Of a stretch of 64,000 bases of DNA, positions 1 to 8,559 are shown piece by piece (positions within the stretch are counted from its first letter, which is position 1; each line of letters opens with the position of its first letter). The notes under the pieces are model-generated. The model saw nothing but the letters and a program-made list of their open reading frames with translations. It did no database searches and had not been told where the DNA came from. Source of the stretch: Treponema rectale (lineage in GTDB: Bacteria > Spirochaetota > Spirochaetia > Treponematales > Treponemataceae); contig NZ_JACHFR010000002.1 in the NCBI RefSeq assembly GCF_014202035.1, forward strand, positions 434,001-498,000. Direction: 5' to 3'. The translations under genes and the position numbers were made by a program.

Positions 1-3000
1 CACCGCTTAAGGCAGATTCAGAAGCAGAAATTGCAAAACATATTTCAACTTCCCTGGAAGGATTTACTGTAAAAAAAGAAAATGTATCCCTCAGCGGAGC
101 ACGCGTTATCCTTTCTAACTTTCCTGTAAAATATAATTCAACTTATACCCTTACAATTGACATGTCTATTAGAGATGTTTATGGAAGGTCATTGGGAAGA
201 GACTACGAAAAAGAGATAGAGATTCCAAGTGCAAGAAGCTATGCGGCATTTAAGGATTATGGCAGTAAAATTCTTGAATCGCAGTTTACTCCAAAAATTG
301 CATTTGAACATCAGAACATAAAATCCGGTTCAGAATATTCGGTTCAGGCTATTGCAGATAATCAGGGTAAATCTCCTAAGGATTCAAGTGTACGTAAAAC
401 TGAGCTTGATCCTGAAAAAATACCTCAGGATACAACTATTATTGAAGCAGTAGATCTTACAAACTCACTTGTAAAAGTCGGTAAGGAATATCGCGGAGCT
501 GTAAAGTTCCTTGCAAGTATGGAATATGAATATAGATATTATGACTGGTGGAATGAATATTATTCTACAAGAACATCAACTAATAAAAATAATATCTATG
601 TTCAGGTAACTGATCTTGGTGTTACAGTTCGCTACGGATATGATACGGCAGCAGTCCTTGTTTCCAGTCTTAAAACTGGAGAAACAATAAAGGATGCAAC
701 TGTAAATGCTTATCTTATTGATTCATATTATGCTTCATCTGAAGATATAATTGCTTCAACAAGCCACTATGATAAGATAGCAACCGGTACTACGGATAAA
801 AACGGATTTGTTCACCTTAATTTTTCTTCACCTGTAAGTTCTTATAACCGTCGTCTCTACATCGAAGCAAAAACAAAAGATGACCGCGTTATATTTGATC
901 CTAATACAACAAGCATGTGGCGCTATGGTGTAGATTCTTATTCTCCTTCCAGAGCTGCAGAGTCCAGAAAAGTAACATTTATGTTTACAGACCGTGGACT
1001 TTATAAACCGGGAGAAAAAGTTTCGTTTAAAGTAATAGACCGTACTCTTTCCGGTGGAGAATATTCCGTTCCGTCAAACAGAGATTTTACTATCCAGCTT
1101 AAGGAAAATTCATACTGGAGCGAAAGTACATATTATGAAGAAAGCGGACGTCTTGATTCAAACGGATGTACTCATGGAACTTTTGTTCTTCCAGATGATA
1201 TTGAGCCTGGTTATTACAGTCTTTCTTACAGAAATGGTGGAGAAAGCTCAAGCTGTACAGTTCAGGTGCAGTATTTTGAGCGTCTTCGTTTTGAAGTAAA
1301 GGCAAGTGCACCGGCAATTACATATTATAAAGGTGATGAAGTTAACGTTGATGTTCTTGCCCAGTATCTTGGCGGCGGAAGCATGAGCGGAGCTTCATAT
1401 TCAGCAGGATGGTCTTGTGAACCTGTATATTATCGTCCGGCTGGAAAGAGATTTGAAAACATGACATTCGGTACACGTCAGTATTATGACGGTCGTACTT
1501 CTCTTAACAGAGATTCCGGTGTTCTTGGTGCAGACGGAAGAGCCAGTCTCTCTCAGAAAACAGGCGGAGAAAAAATACTTGGTGTTCCGTACAACTATCG
1601 TGCAGAAATTGAAGTAATGGATTCCGGTAATCAGGCTATCAGTTCTTCAACTTCTGTTATAGTTCATCCGGCCCGCTATTATCTTGGTCTTGAAAGACTG
1701 AATTCCGGCGGATTCCCTAAGAAGGGTACAGAAGTTCGCTTTACTTATGCGTGTGTAACTCCTGAAGGAGAAACTCCGTCAGCAGCAGCTCTTCCTCCAA
1801 AGAAGAAGGATGCTCTCCGTATAGAACTGCTTCGTGAAACCTGGAAGGAAGTTCAGCAGGTATCATGGAACGGACAGATTAATACCCGTTATGAAAGAGA
1901 ATACGTAACTGAAATAGACAGAAAAGAAACTCTTAGCGGAAGTTCTGTTCCTACAGAGTTTAAGTTTGTTCCACCGAAGGGCGGTTATTATACCCTCCGC
2001 ATTTCTTCAACAGACTCAGCAGGAAACCCTGTTATTACTGAACGTTCATTCTACGTAACAGGCGGAGACTGGTACTGGTTCAGTTATGATAATTCTCAGG
2101 AACTTTCACTTACACCGGACAAGAATGAATATGAAGCAGGAGAAAAAGCTCAGCTTCTTCTTCAGAGTCCTCTTGAAAAGGGAACTTACATGGTAACCGT
2201 TGAGCGTGAAGGTATTTTTGAAGAAAAAGTAATTACACTTAACGAAAGTTCATCAGTTATTGATATTGATATTAAAGATCAATATGTACCTGTTATTTAT
2301 GTAGCAGTATCTTCATATTCTGTCCGCAAAGGAATGCCGAAGAATGATTACAATACTCCGGATATAGATAAACCGAAGCCGTATTTTGGTATTGCAACCC
2401 TTATGGTAAGTACTAAGAGCCGCAGCTTTGATCTTGAAATAACTGCTGATAAAAAATCATATCTTCCAGGTGAAAAGGCAACGTTAAAAGTACGTGCTAC
2501 AAAGAATGGAAAGCCTGTTTCCGGTGCAGATATTACCTTGATGGCGGTAGACCGTGGTGTTGTAGACCTGATTAATTATCATGTACCTGATCCGCTTAAG
2601 TATTTCTATAGTGAATACAGATTCCCTCTTTGTGTTTACGGAGGCGATAACCGTGAATATCTTATGGATCCTGTAACTTATGAAATCAAAAACCTTGTAG
2701 GTGGTGACGCAGACGGTAAGTATTCAGACCGTAAGAATTTTGATCCGACTGCATTGTTTGAAACGATGATGACGGATAAAGACGGTAATGCAAGCTGTAC
2801 GTTTACTTTGCCGGATACTCTTACTGCATATAGAATTACTGCTGTAGGTGTATCAACAGATAATTTCTCAATTAAAGAATCTCAGATGGATGTAGCAAAT
2901 CCAATTTCTGTCCGCCATGTTCTTCCAAGAAAACTTCGCCTTGATGACGTAAGTGAAGTTGGTGCAGTAGTTTCTAATCTTTGTGATACTGATGAAGATG

Positions 3001-4886
3001 TAGAAATTGCAGTAACCCTTTATGAAGGAACAGAAAAGACAGGAAAAGTTAAGTCTGAAAACGGTGTAATGAGAGTTCCTGGACGTGCAGAAGTAATTGA
3101 TAATCCTTCAAAGACAATTTCTGTAAAATCAGGAACAACGTTGCCTCTTATGTTTAATATTCATGCGATTAAAAACGGCTGGATTACAGTTGAGCTTACC
3201 GTTACAAGCAGTAAGGTAAACGAAAGAGTATATCTGCCGCTTGAAATCGAAAAGCCGTACATCTTTGAAACAGTTACATCTATTGGTTCTGTTACAGGAG
3301 ACGGAAAGAAAGCTAAGAAGGAAATGATACAGCTTCCTGCTGTGGAAGACGGAGTCGGAACTTTCTATGTTCAGCTTGATCCTACAAGACTTGGTATGCT
3401 TCATGAAGCTGTAAACTATGTATTCCGCTATCCGTATGGATGTATGGAACAGCGTTCAAGTAAAGTATTCCCGTTGATTGCATTTGGTGACTATATCGAT
3501 GTCTTCAATCTTAAGAGTGAGGTTGCTGATCCTGTAGAAGTTGCCGTAAATGAAATTAATTCATGGGAAAACGTTCAGCTTTCTGATGGTGGTTTCCCAT
3601 ACTGGCCTTCGGGAACATATTCTAATTCTTATGTAAGTGCCCGCATTGGTGAAATACTTGCCATTGCAAAACAGAAGGGAATTAAGTTTACAAAGAAGAT
3701 AGATCTTGATGATCTTGCATCATATCTTATCAGTGTTGCAGGAAGAGATTTCTCTAATGATAATTATTCGACAGCAGCATATGAATATTATGTAGCATCA
3801 CTTCTCGGAAAGACACCATCTGCTTCAAATCTTGCTGCTATAGAAAAGAATACAGACGGATATATGTCTTCTATGTGTCTTGTTGCACTTACATATGATA
3901 AGCTTGGCATGACTGCAAAACGTGATGCACTTGTAAAGAAGATTCGTAACAGAATCACATTTACATCAAGAGGTGCAGAAGTCAAGTCTAAGGATTATGA
4001 TTACTGGTGGTCAGATACTATAGAAAACTATACATATCCGCTTCAGATGTTCTCAAAGATTTCTCCGGATGATGAAGTAAATGATCATCTTATTTTTGAA
4101 GTTCTTAAGATGCAGAGTTCTAAGGGATACTGGAGTTCAACAATGACAACTGTTCGTGTAATGGTTGCCGTTAATCAGTATATTCTTGGACGTAACCTTA
4201 AGAATCTGGACTTTAAGGCAGTTGCATATCTTAATGATAAGCCGGTTCTTTCCGGAGAATTCAAAGGACTGGGTGCAGAAGCTGTTGACCGCCGCGTAAA
4301 GTTCAGTGACATTTCAAAAGAAGATAATGTTGAGATTCCTGTAGAATTCAGGAAGAGCGGTACTGGAAATCTTTATTATACTATTTCCATGAAGTACGCT
4401 ATTCCGCCGGAAAAACAGGTTGCCCGTGATGAAGGTATCTGTGTTTACTCAGAAATCTATGACGTAAAGACAGGTGAACTTGTTACGGATGATAATCTTG
4501 TTGAAGGAAATGTTTACAAAGAAAAAGTTTACGTTTCATCAACGAACCATCTTGAATATGTAGCTATGCGTGTTCCGGTTCCGGCTGGATGTGAAATATT
4601 AAATGCTGCATTTGCTACAACCGGCAGTCAGTATAATTCACGCAATTATGACGATGATTACTACTGGTATGACTATGATAAAAACTGGCTTTCTAACAGA
4701 GAAATATTTGATTCGGAAGTTCAGTACTTCTGGGATTATTTCAGACCTGTAGAAACTACAGTTGAGTTTATGTTCCGTGCAACGAGATCCGGTACATACA
4801 ATACGCCATGTATTACGGCAGAATGTATGTATGAAGAAGAAATTCTTGGCCGCTCAAACGGTAAGGTATGGAATATTTCTAAATGA
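1..4886 (+). CDS. Alpha-2-macroglobulin family protein, 5' end outside window
   Basis: Large secreted bacterial alpha-2-macroglobulin (YfhM type), thought to trap foreign proteases in the periplasm. The frame is open from base 3 to the stop at 4886, so the ATG at 162 is internal and the true start lies upstream of the window. Visible parts are macroglobulin-like beta domains, an MG2-like segment around 2440-2900, and the thioester motif Y-G-C-M-E-Q with Cys at 3441-3443 and Gln at 3450-3452. The E. coli type has C-L-E-Q, so Met replaces Leu while the reactive Cys and Gln are kept. An alpha-helical thioester domain follows. The stop overlaps the start of pbpC (ATGA), the classical yfhM-pbpC pairing. 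Confidence 0.93.
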   Translation, partial: PLKADSEAEIAKHISTSLEGFTVKKENVSLSGARVILSNFPVKYNSTYTLTIDMSIRDVYGRSLGRDYEKEIEIPSARSYAAFKDYGSKILESQFTPKIAFEHQNIKSGSEYSVQAIADNQGKSPKDSSVRKTELDPEKIPQDTTIIEAVDLTNSLVKVGKEYRGAVKFLASMEYEYRYYDWWNEYYSTRTSTNKNNIYVQVTDLGVTVRYGYDTAAVLVSSLKTGETIKDATVNAYLIDSYYASSEDIIASTSHYDKIATGTTDKNGFVHLNFSSPVSSYNRRLYIEAKTKDDRVIFDPNTTSMWRYGVDSYSPSRAAESRKVTFMFTDRGLYKPGEKVSFKVIDRTLSGGEYSVPSNRDFTIQLKENSYWSESTYYEESGRLDSNGCTHGTFVLPDDIEPGYYSLSYRNGGESSSCTVQVQYFERLRFEVKASAPAITYYKGDEVNVDVLAQYLGGGSMSGASYSAGWSCEPVYYRPAGKRFENMTFGTRQYYDGRTSLNRDSGVLGADGRASLSQKTGGEKILGVPYNYRAEIEVMDSGNQAISSSTSVIVHPARYYLGLERLNSGGFPKKGTEVRFTYACVTPEGETPSAAALPPKKKDALRIELLRETWKEVQQVSWNGQINTRYEREYVTEIDRKETLSGSSVPTEFKFVPPKGGYYTLRISSTDSAGNPVITERSFYVTGGDWYWFSYDNSQELSLTPDKNEYEAGEKAQLLLQSPLEKGTYMVTVEREGIFEEKVITLNESSSVIDIDIKDQYVPVIYVAVSSYSVRKGMPKNDYNTPDIDKPKPYFGIATLMVSTKSRSFDLEITADKKSYLPGEKATLKVRATKNGKPVSGADITLMAVDRGVVDLINYHVPDPLKYFYSEYRFPLCVYGGDNREYLMDPVTYEIKNLVGGDADGKYSDRKNFDPTALFETMMTDKDGNASCTFTLPDTLTAYRITAVGVSTDNFSIKESQMDVANPISVRHVLPRKLRLDDVSEVGAVVSNLCDTDEDVEIAVTLYEGTEKTGKVKSENGVMRVPGRAEVIDNPSKTISVKSGTTLPLMFNIHAIKNGWITVELTVTSSKVNERVYLPLEIEKPYIFETVTSIGSVTGDGKKAKKEMIQLPAVEDGVGTFYVQLDPTRLGMLHEAVNYVFRYPYGCMEQRSSKVFPLIAFGDYIDVFNLKSEVADPVEVAVNEINSWENVQLSDGGFPYWPSGTYSNSYVSARIGEILAIAKQKGIKFTKKIDLDDLASYLISVAGRDFSNDNYSTAAYEYYVASLLGKTPSASNLAAIEKNTDGYMSSMCLVALTYDKLGMTAKRDALVKKIRNRITFTSRGAEVKSKDYDYWWSDTIENYTYPLQMFSKISPDDEVNDHLIFEVLKMQSSKGYWSSTMTTVRVMVAVNQYILGRNLKNLDFKAVAYLNDKPVLSGEFKGLGAEAVDRRVKFSDISKEDNVEIPVEFRKSGTGNLYYTISMKYAIPPEKQVARDEGICVYSEIYDVKTGELVTDDNLVEGNVYKEKVYVSSTNHLEYVAMRVPVPAGCEILNAAFATTGSQYNSRNYDDDYYWYDYDKNWLSNREIFDSEVQYFWDYFRPVETTVEFMFRATRSGTYNTPCITAECMYEEEILGRSNGKVWNISK

Positions 4887-7033
4887 AGCCAAAGGTTATC
4901 TTTGACAGAATAATGCAGGTTAAATTGCCCCGGGCTGTAAAAATTATTTTTGCAGTTGCAGGGGGAATCGCCATAGCGGCGGTTCTTTTTAACCTGGCAT
5001 TGTATTTGATTCCTTATCCCGGACTTGATGAATTCATGCACCGGCAGTACAGTACCCGTTTCTATGACAGGGACGGAAAGCTTCTGCAGGTGCTGGCTCT
5101 TGATGAAGGAATGCACCGGGAATACTATCCTTTTGAAAAATATCCTCACGAATTAGTTAAAGAATTTATAGCCCAGGAAGATAAGAATTTTTATTCTCAT
5201 AATGGTGTTGATTTAGTTTCTGTTGTAAGGGCAATGATTCAGAATAAAAAAGCCGGAACGGTTGTAAGCGGTGCTTCTACCATTACAATGCAGCTGGTAA
5301 GAATCATAAGTCCCCGTACAGAAAAAGTTACTTTGGGGCAGAAGTTTATAGAAGCTTTTAAGGCATATCATCTGGAAAAACAGCTTTCTAAAAAACAGAT
5401 TCTTGAACTGTATTTAAATAATGTGCCTTTCGGATATCAGAATGAAGGAGCTGCAAGTGCGTCAAGAAGTTTTTATGGAGTTGCTCCGGAACAGTTGACT
5501 CCATCACAGATAAAAGAACTTGCTAAAATTCCACGAAGGCCTTCTGATTATAAACCGGAAAAGCTTTATGAATATCCGTATGAAATACCTCACTATATAA
5601 ATCATCTTGTGGGTGAATATAAAGCCCGGGGTGAAATTATTCCTCCGGAACTTCATCTTTCTATCGACAGTCTTCTTGCAAAGAAAGTTATTTCCAGCAT
5701 AAATGCCCAGCTTCATAAATATGAAGATGCCCGCATTCATAATGGAGCCGCTTATGTAATCAACAACCGTACTGGAGAAACGGTTTTATGGATCGGCAAC
5801 AGTGATTTTTATGATGAAGAACATTCCGGTCAGATAGACGGTGTTATGGTAAAAAACCAGCCCGGTAGTTCCATGAAACCGTTTTTATATGCCCTTGCTC
5901 TGGAAAAAGGCTTCTCTCCAAATTCAATTTTACCGGACATCCAGCAGGATTTTGGTGGAAGCGGGGTTTATGTTCCGCTGAATTTTAATAATAAGTTTAA
6001 CGGTCCTGTAAGGTTCAGGGTGGCTTTAGCATCAAGCCTTAATGTTCCGGCGGTATATCTTCTTTATCATCTTGGGGTTGATACTTACATGAGGACGCTG
6101 CATGACCTGGGCTATGAGTCTCTGGAAGGTACGCGGGACAGTACGGGACTTTCTCTTGCCCTTGGTTCCAGTGAAGTTACACTTTACGAAATGGTAAATG
6201 CCTTTTCTGTTTTTGTGAATGACGGAAAGTTTAAGGGTAAGCAGGTTTATGATAAGAATACGGCGCGCATAATGTGTGACATTCTCAGCGATAAAAATGC
6301 CCGGGAACTTGGTTTTGGCTATGCTAAAGTATTTGATACGCCTTATCCGAGTATTTTTAAGACAGGCACGTCAAATCAGTTCCAGAATATTATAGCTCTT
6401 GGTTCTACAAGTGAATTTACTGCCGGCGTATGGATGGGAAACTTTGACGGAGAGACGGTTGTACGTAAGACGGGCAGCAGTATTCCTGCAACGGTAGTTC
6501 GCGAGATTCTTGATGCACTTACAGAGCGGTATGGCTGCAGGAAGTTTGAAGAACCGGAGAAATACGAAAAAGTAAAAGTGTGTACGCTTTCCGGTCTTTC
6601 TCCTTCAGACTGCTGCCCTTCTGTTAGTTACGAGTATGTTTTAAAAACAGCTGTACCTAATATGGAAAGATGTTCCTGGCATAATTTTGTAAACGGGCGT
6701 ATTTCTGTTTCTTATCCGTCAGAATATCAGCACTGGGCATATGATCGTAATATAAACGCAGGGGAATTTTTTAATTCCGGGGAATTAGAAATAATGTTCC
6801 CTAAAAATAATGCTGTGTTTATTTATGATCCGTCAATTCCGCAGGACGTACAGAAGATTAGTGTGATTGCAGTCGGAGGAGCAGAAAGTACTGCAGAACT
6901 TTTCCTGGATGGAGTTTCTTTAGGTAAGAAATCCATGCCTTTTTCCTGGAGCATTCCTATAATTACAGGGGATCATGTTCTGGAAATAAAGTGCGGAGAA
7001 AAGACAGCTGCTGCAAAATACACGGTAAAATAA
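4883..7033 (+). CDS. pbpC: Penicillin-binding protein 1C (glycosyltransferase/transpeptidase)
   Basis: Bifunctional class A peptidoglycan synthase, 716 residues, anchored by one N-terminal membrane segment (about residues 18-42). The GT51 domain shows the E-D-x-x-F-x-x-H-x-G-V-D motif near residue 99 and G-A-S-T-I-T-M-Q. The transpeptidase domain has the nucleophile in S329-S-M-K332, an S-L-N motif, and K493-T-G-T. A C-terminal beta domain of about 90 residues matches the BiPBP_C extension typical of PbpC. The gene overlaps the alpha-2-macroglobulin stop by 4 bp, so the two are probably translationally coupled. The pair is thought to repair the wall after attack on the outer membrane. Confidence 0.95.
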   Translation: MKPKVIFDRIMQVKLPRAVKIIFAVAGGIAIAAVLFNLALYLIPYPGLDEFMHRQYSTRFYDRDGKLLQVLALDEGMHREYYPFEKYPHELVKEFIAQEDKNFYSHNGVDLVSVVRAMIQNKKAGTVVSGASTITMQLVRIISPRTEKVTLGQKFIEAFKAYHLEKQLSKKQILELYLNNVPFGYQNEGAASASRSFYGVAPEQLTPSQIKELAKIPRRPSDYKPEKLYEYPYEIPHYINHLVGEYKARGEIIPPELHLSIDSLLAKKVISSINAQLHKYEDARIHNGAAYVINNRTGETVLWIGNSDFYDEEHSGQIDGVMVKNQPGSSMKPFLYALALEKGFSPNSILPDIQQDFGGSGVYVPLNFNNKFNGPVRFRVALASSLNVPAVYLLYHLGVDTYMRTLHDLGYESLEGTRDSTGLSLALGSSEVTLYEMVNAFSVFVNDGKFKGKQVYDKNTARIMCDILSDKNARELGFGYAKVFDTPYPSIFKTGTSNQFQNIIALGSTSEFTAGVWMGNFDGETVVRKTGSSIPATVVREILDALTERYGCRKFEEPEKYEKVKVCTLSGLSPSDCCPSVSYEYVLKTAVPNMERCSWHNFVNGRISVSYPSEYQHWAYDRNINAGEFFNSGELEIMFPKNNAVFIYDPSIPQDVQKISVIAVGGAESTAELFLDGVSLGKKSMPFSWSIPIITGDHVLEIKCGEKTAAAKYTVK

Positions 7034-7080
7034 GAGTCATTCTGTTTATAAACGGGGGATGACCAATAAGTTTACTTCCT

Positions 7081-7210
7081 GGTGTATAGAACTAGATGTG
7101 GCGTAGCGTTCAGCATGAGTCATTGCCACACTCGCCACCCTGTCATTGCCGCACTTGATGCGGCAATCTCATGCAGGGGGATTTTCGGCTCGAGCCCGAA
7201 AATGACATTT
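7081..7210. repeat. Double-hairpin intergenic repeat element
   Basis: A GC-richer patch between pbpC and the convergent gene contains two perfect hairpins. TTGCCGCA / TGCGGCAA lies at 7146-7166 and ATTTTCGG / CCGAAAAT at 7181-7203, separated by 14 bp. Composition differs from both flanking genes. The two-hairpin layout is typical of small dispersed palindromic repeats. No protein is encoded. It may also act as the shared 3' end structure of the two convergent genes. Confidence 0.6.
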
Positions 7211-7234
7211 TTTGAACTTTTTGGACATTCCCTA

Positions 7235-8488
7235 TTAGTTTTCTTTAATTCTTCTGGAGATAGAAATTCCGTCTCCGAATTTAAAAAATTCTGTTTTAAA
7301 CTCAGTATTATTTTTTAAGAAATCTATATATTTGCGGATTTTTTTCACGAGCTTTATCGTGCTGTAATTATGAGTCAGGGATAAATCTTCAACCATTCCG
7401 TGGAAGCTCAGGTTGTCACTGAATATTACTCCCTGTTCAGAAAGGTTTTCCTTAAAGCGTTCAAAAAATTTGATGTACTGTGCTTTTGCTGCATCAATGA
7501 ATATAAGGTCAAACTTACCTTCTATGGGATAAGTAAGGGCGTCACCATGAAAAATAGTAATACGGTCAGTAAGATTGTTTTCTTCAAAATTTTTTACGGC
7601 AGTACGGTAACGTTCTTCATCTATTTCTATTGTCGTAACGTGAATGTCAGAAGCCAGTCTGGCAAACTTCATTGAAGAATAGCCTATGGCAGAGCCTATT
7701 TCCAGAATGTTTTTTACGTTGTTTTCTTTAATGTAATTGCATATAAAATCTGAACCTTCATCCTGCATTATGGGAACTTCATTTTTCATTGCAAAATTCT
7801 TTAACTCAGAAGTCTGTTCCGGATCAGACAGAATGTTTATGAATTTTTCGATTTCACTTGCTACGCTGAAGCAGAGGTCTGCACCGCTGTTTACCAGAAG
7901 CTCCCGGTTCCCCATGCCGCCGCGTATTGCAACGGTTTTATATCCTTCATTTTTTGCCTTCTGAATGTCCGCCGGGCTGTCACTTAAAACAATTCCATTT
8001 TCTTCTGAATAGCTGCTGCTGAATTTTGCATTAATTAAATTAAGCGCTGCCTTAAAGTCTTTAGAATATCCGATAATGTTAAAGCGGTCTTTGATTTCAA
8101 AATGTTCAAGAATTTTTGTAGTAAGTTCCGGTGTTTTAAGGGAAAGCAGGACGGTTTTTTTGTTTTTAGCTTTCAGTACTTTAAGCAGTTCTTTTATTCC
8201 GGCATAGAGGTTTGTTCTGTTCAGTGCACGGGCAGAATATTCTTTTAAAAACTGTTCATATATTAACTGTGTCTTTTCCGTATTCTCAGTGTTGTAGTGG
8301 TTTTTTGTAGAGCGGAGGAGGCATTTAATAAGCGTTTCTTTAAGATTGTCGTCTATAAACTGAATGATTTCATTGTCAGGTAATGTCCAGTATGTAAAGT
8401 GTTTTAGTGCTGCATTGATACTGTCAGTGATGTCTGCGGAGGAGTTTATGATAACCCCGTCAAAGTCAAAAATATAAACTTCAGTCAT
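7235..8488 (-). CDS. HAD phosphatase / O-methyltransferase fusion protein
   Basis: 417 residues in two recognisable halves. Residues 1-220 are a HAD-superfamily hydrolase of phosphoglycolate-phosphatase type, with nucleophile motif D8-F-D10-G and a metal-binding D170-S-P-A-D174 motif. Residues 235-417 are a class I SAM-dependent O-methyltransferase of the caffeoyl-CoA OMT/YrrM(TrmR) family, with motif E-I-G-S-A-I-G-Y at 263-270 and I-D-A-A-K-A-Q-Y at 331-338. The two families are normally separate proteins, and I do not know this fusion. By homology the methyltransferase half could act on tRNA 5-hydroxyuridine or a small phenol; the phosphatase substrate is unknown. It is convergent with pbpC and downstream of nrdD, from which a terminator separates it. 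Confidence 0.85.
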   Translation of the reverse strand: MTEVYIFDFDGVIINSSADITDSINAALKHFTYWTLPDNEIIQFIDDNLKETLIKCLLRSTKNHYNTENTEKTQLIYEQFLKEYSARALNRTNLYAGIKELLKVLKAKNKKTVLLSLKTPELTTKILEHFEIKDRFNIIGYSKDFKAALNLINAKFSSSYSEENGIVLSDSPADIQKAKNEGYKTVAIRGGMGNRELLVNSGADLCFSVASEIEKFINILSDPEQTSELKNFAMKNEVPIMQDEGSDFICNYIKENNVKNILEIGSAIGYSSMKFARLASDIHVTTIEIDEERYRTAVKNFEENNLTDRITIFHGDALTYPIEGKFDLIFIDAAKAQYIKFFERFKENLSEQGVIFSDNLSFHGMVEDLSLTHNYSTIKLVKKIRKYIDFLKNNTEFKTEFFKFGDGISISRRIKEN

Positions 8489-8519
8489 GATTAAAGAGAT
8501 TATAATGAAATTCTGACAA

Positions 8520-8548
8520 TAAAAAAGGGCTGCCGTTCAGACAACCCT
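8520..8548 (-). terminator. Rho-independent terminator of nrdD
   Basis: On the minus strand AGGGTTG pairs with CAGCCCT (one G-T pair) around a 9-nt loop and runs into a T tract, 11 bp past the nrdD stop codon. It separates nrdD from the downstream fusion gene on the same strand. Confidence 0.8.
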
Positions 8549-8559
8549 GATTTTAGATT

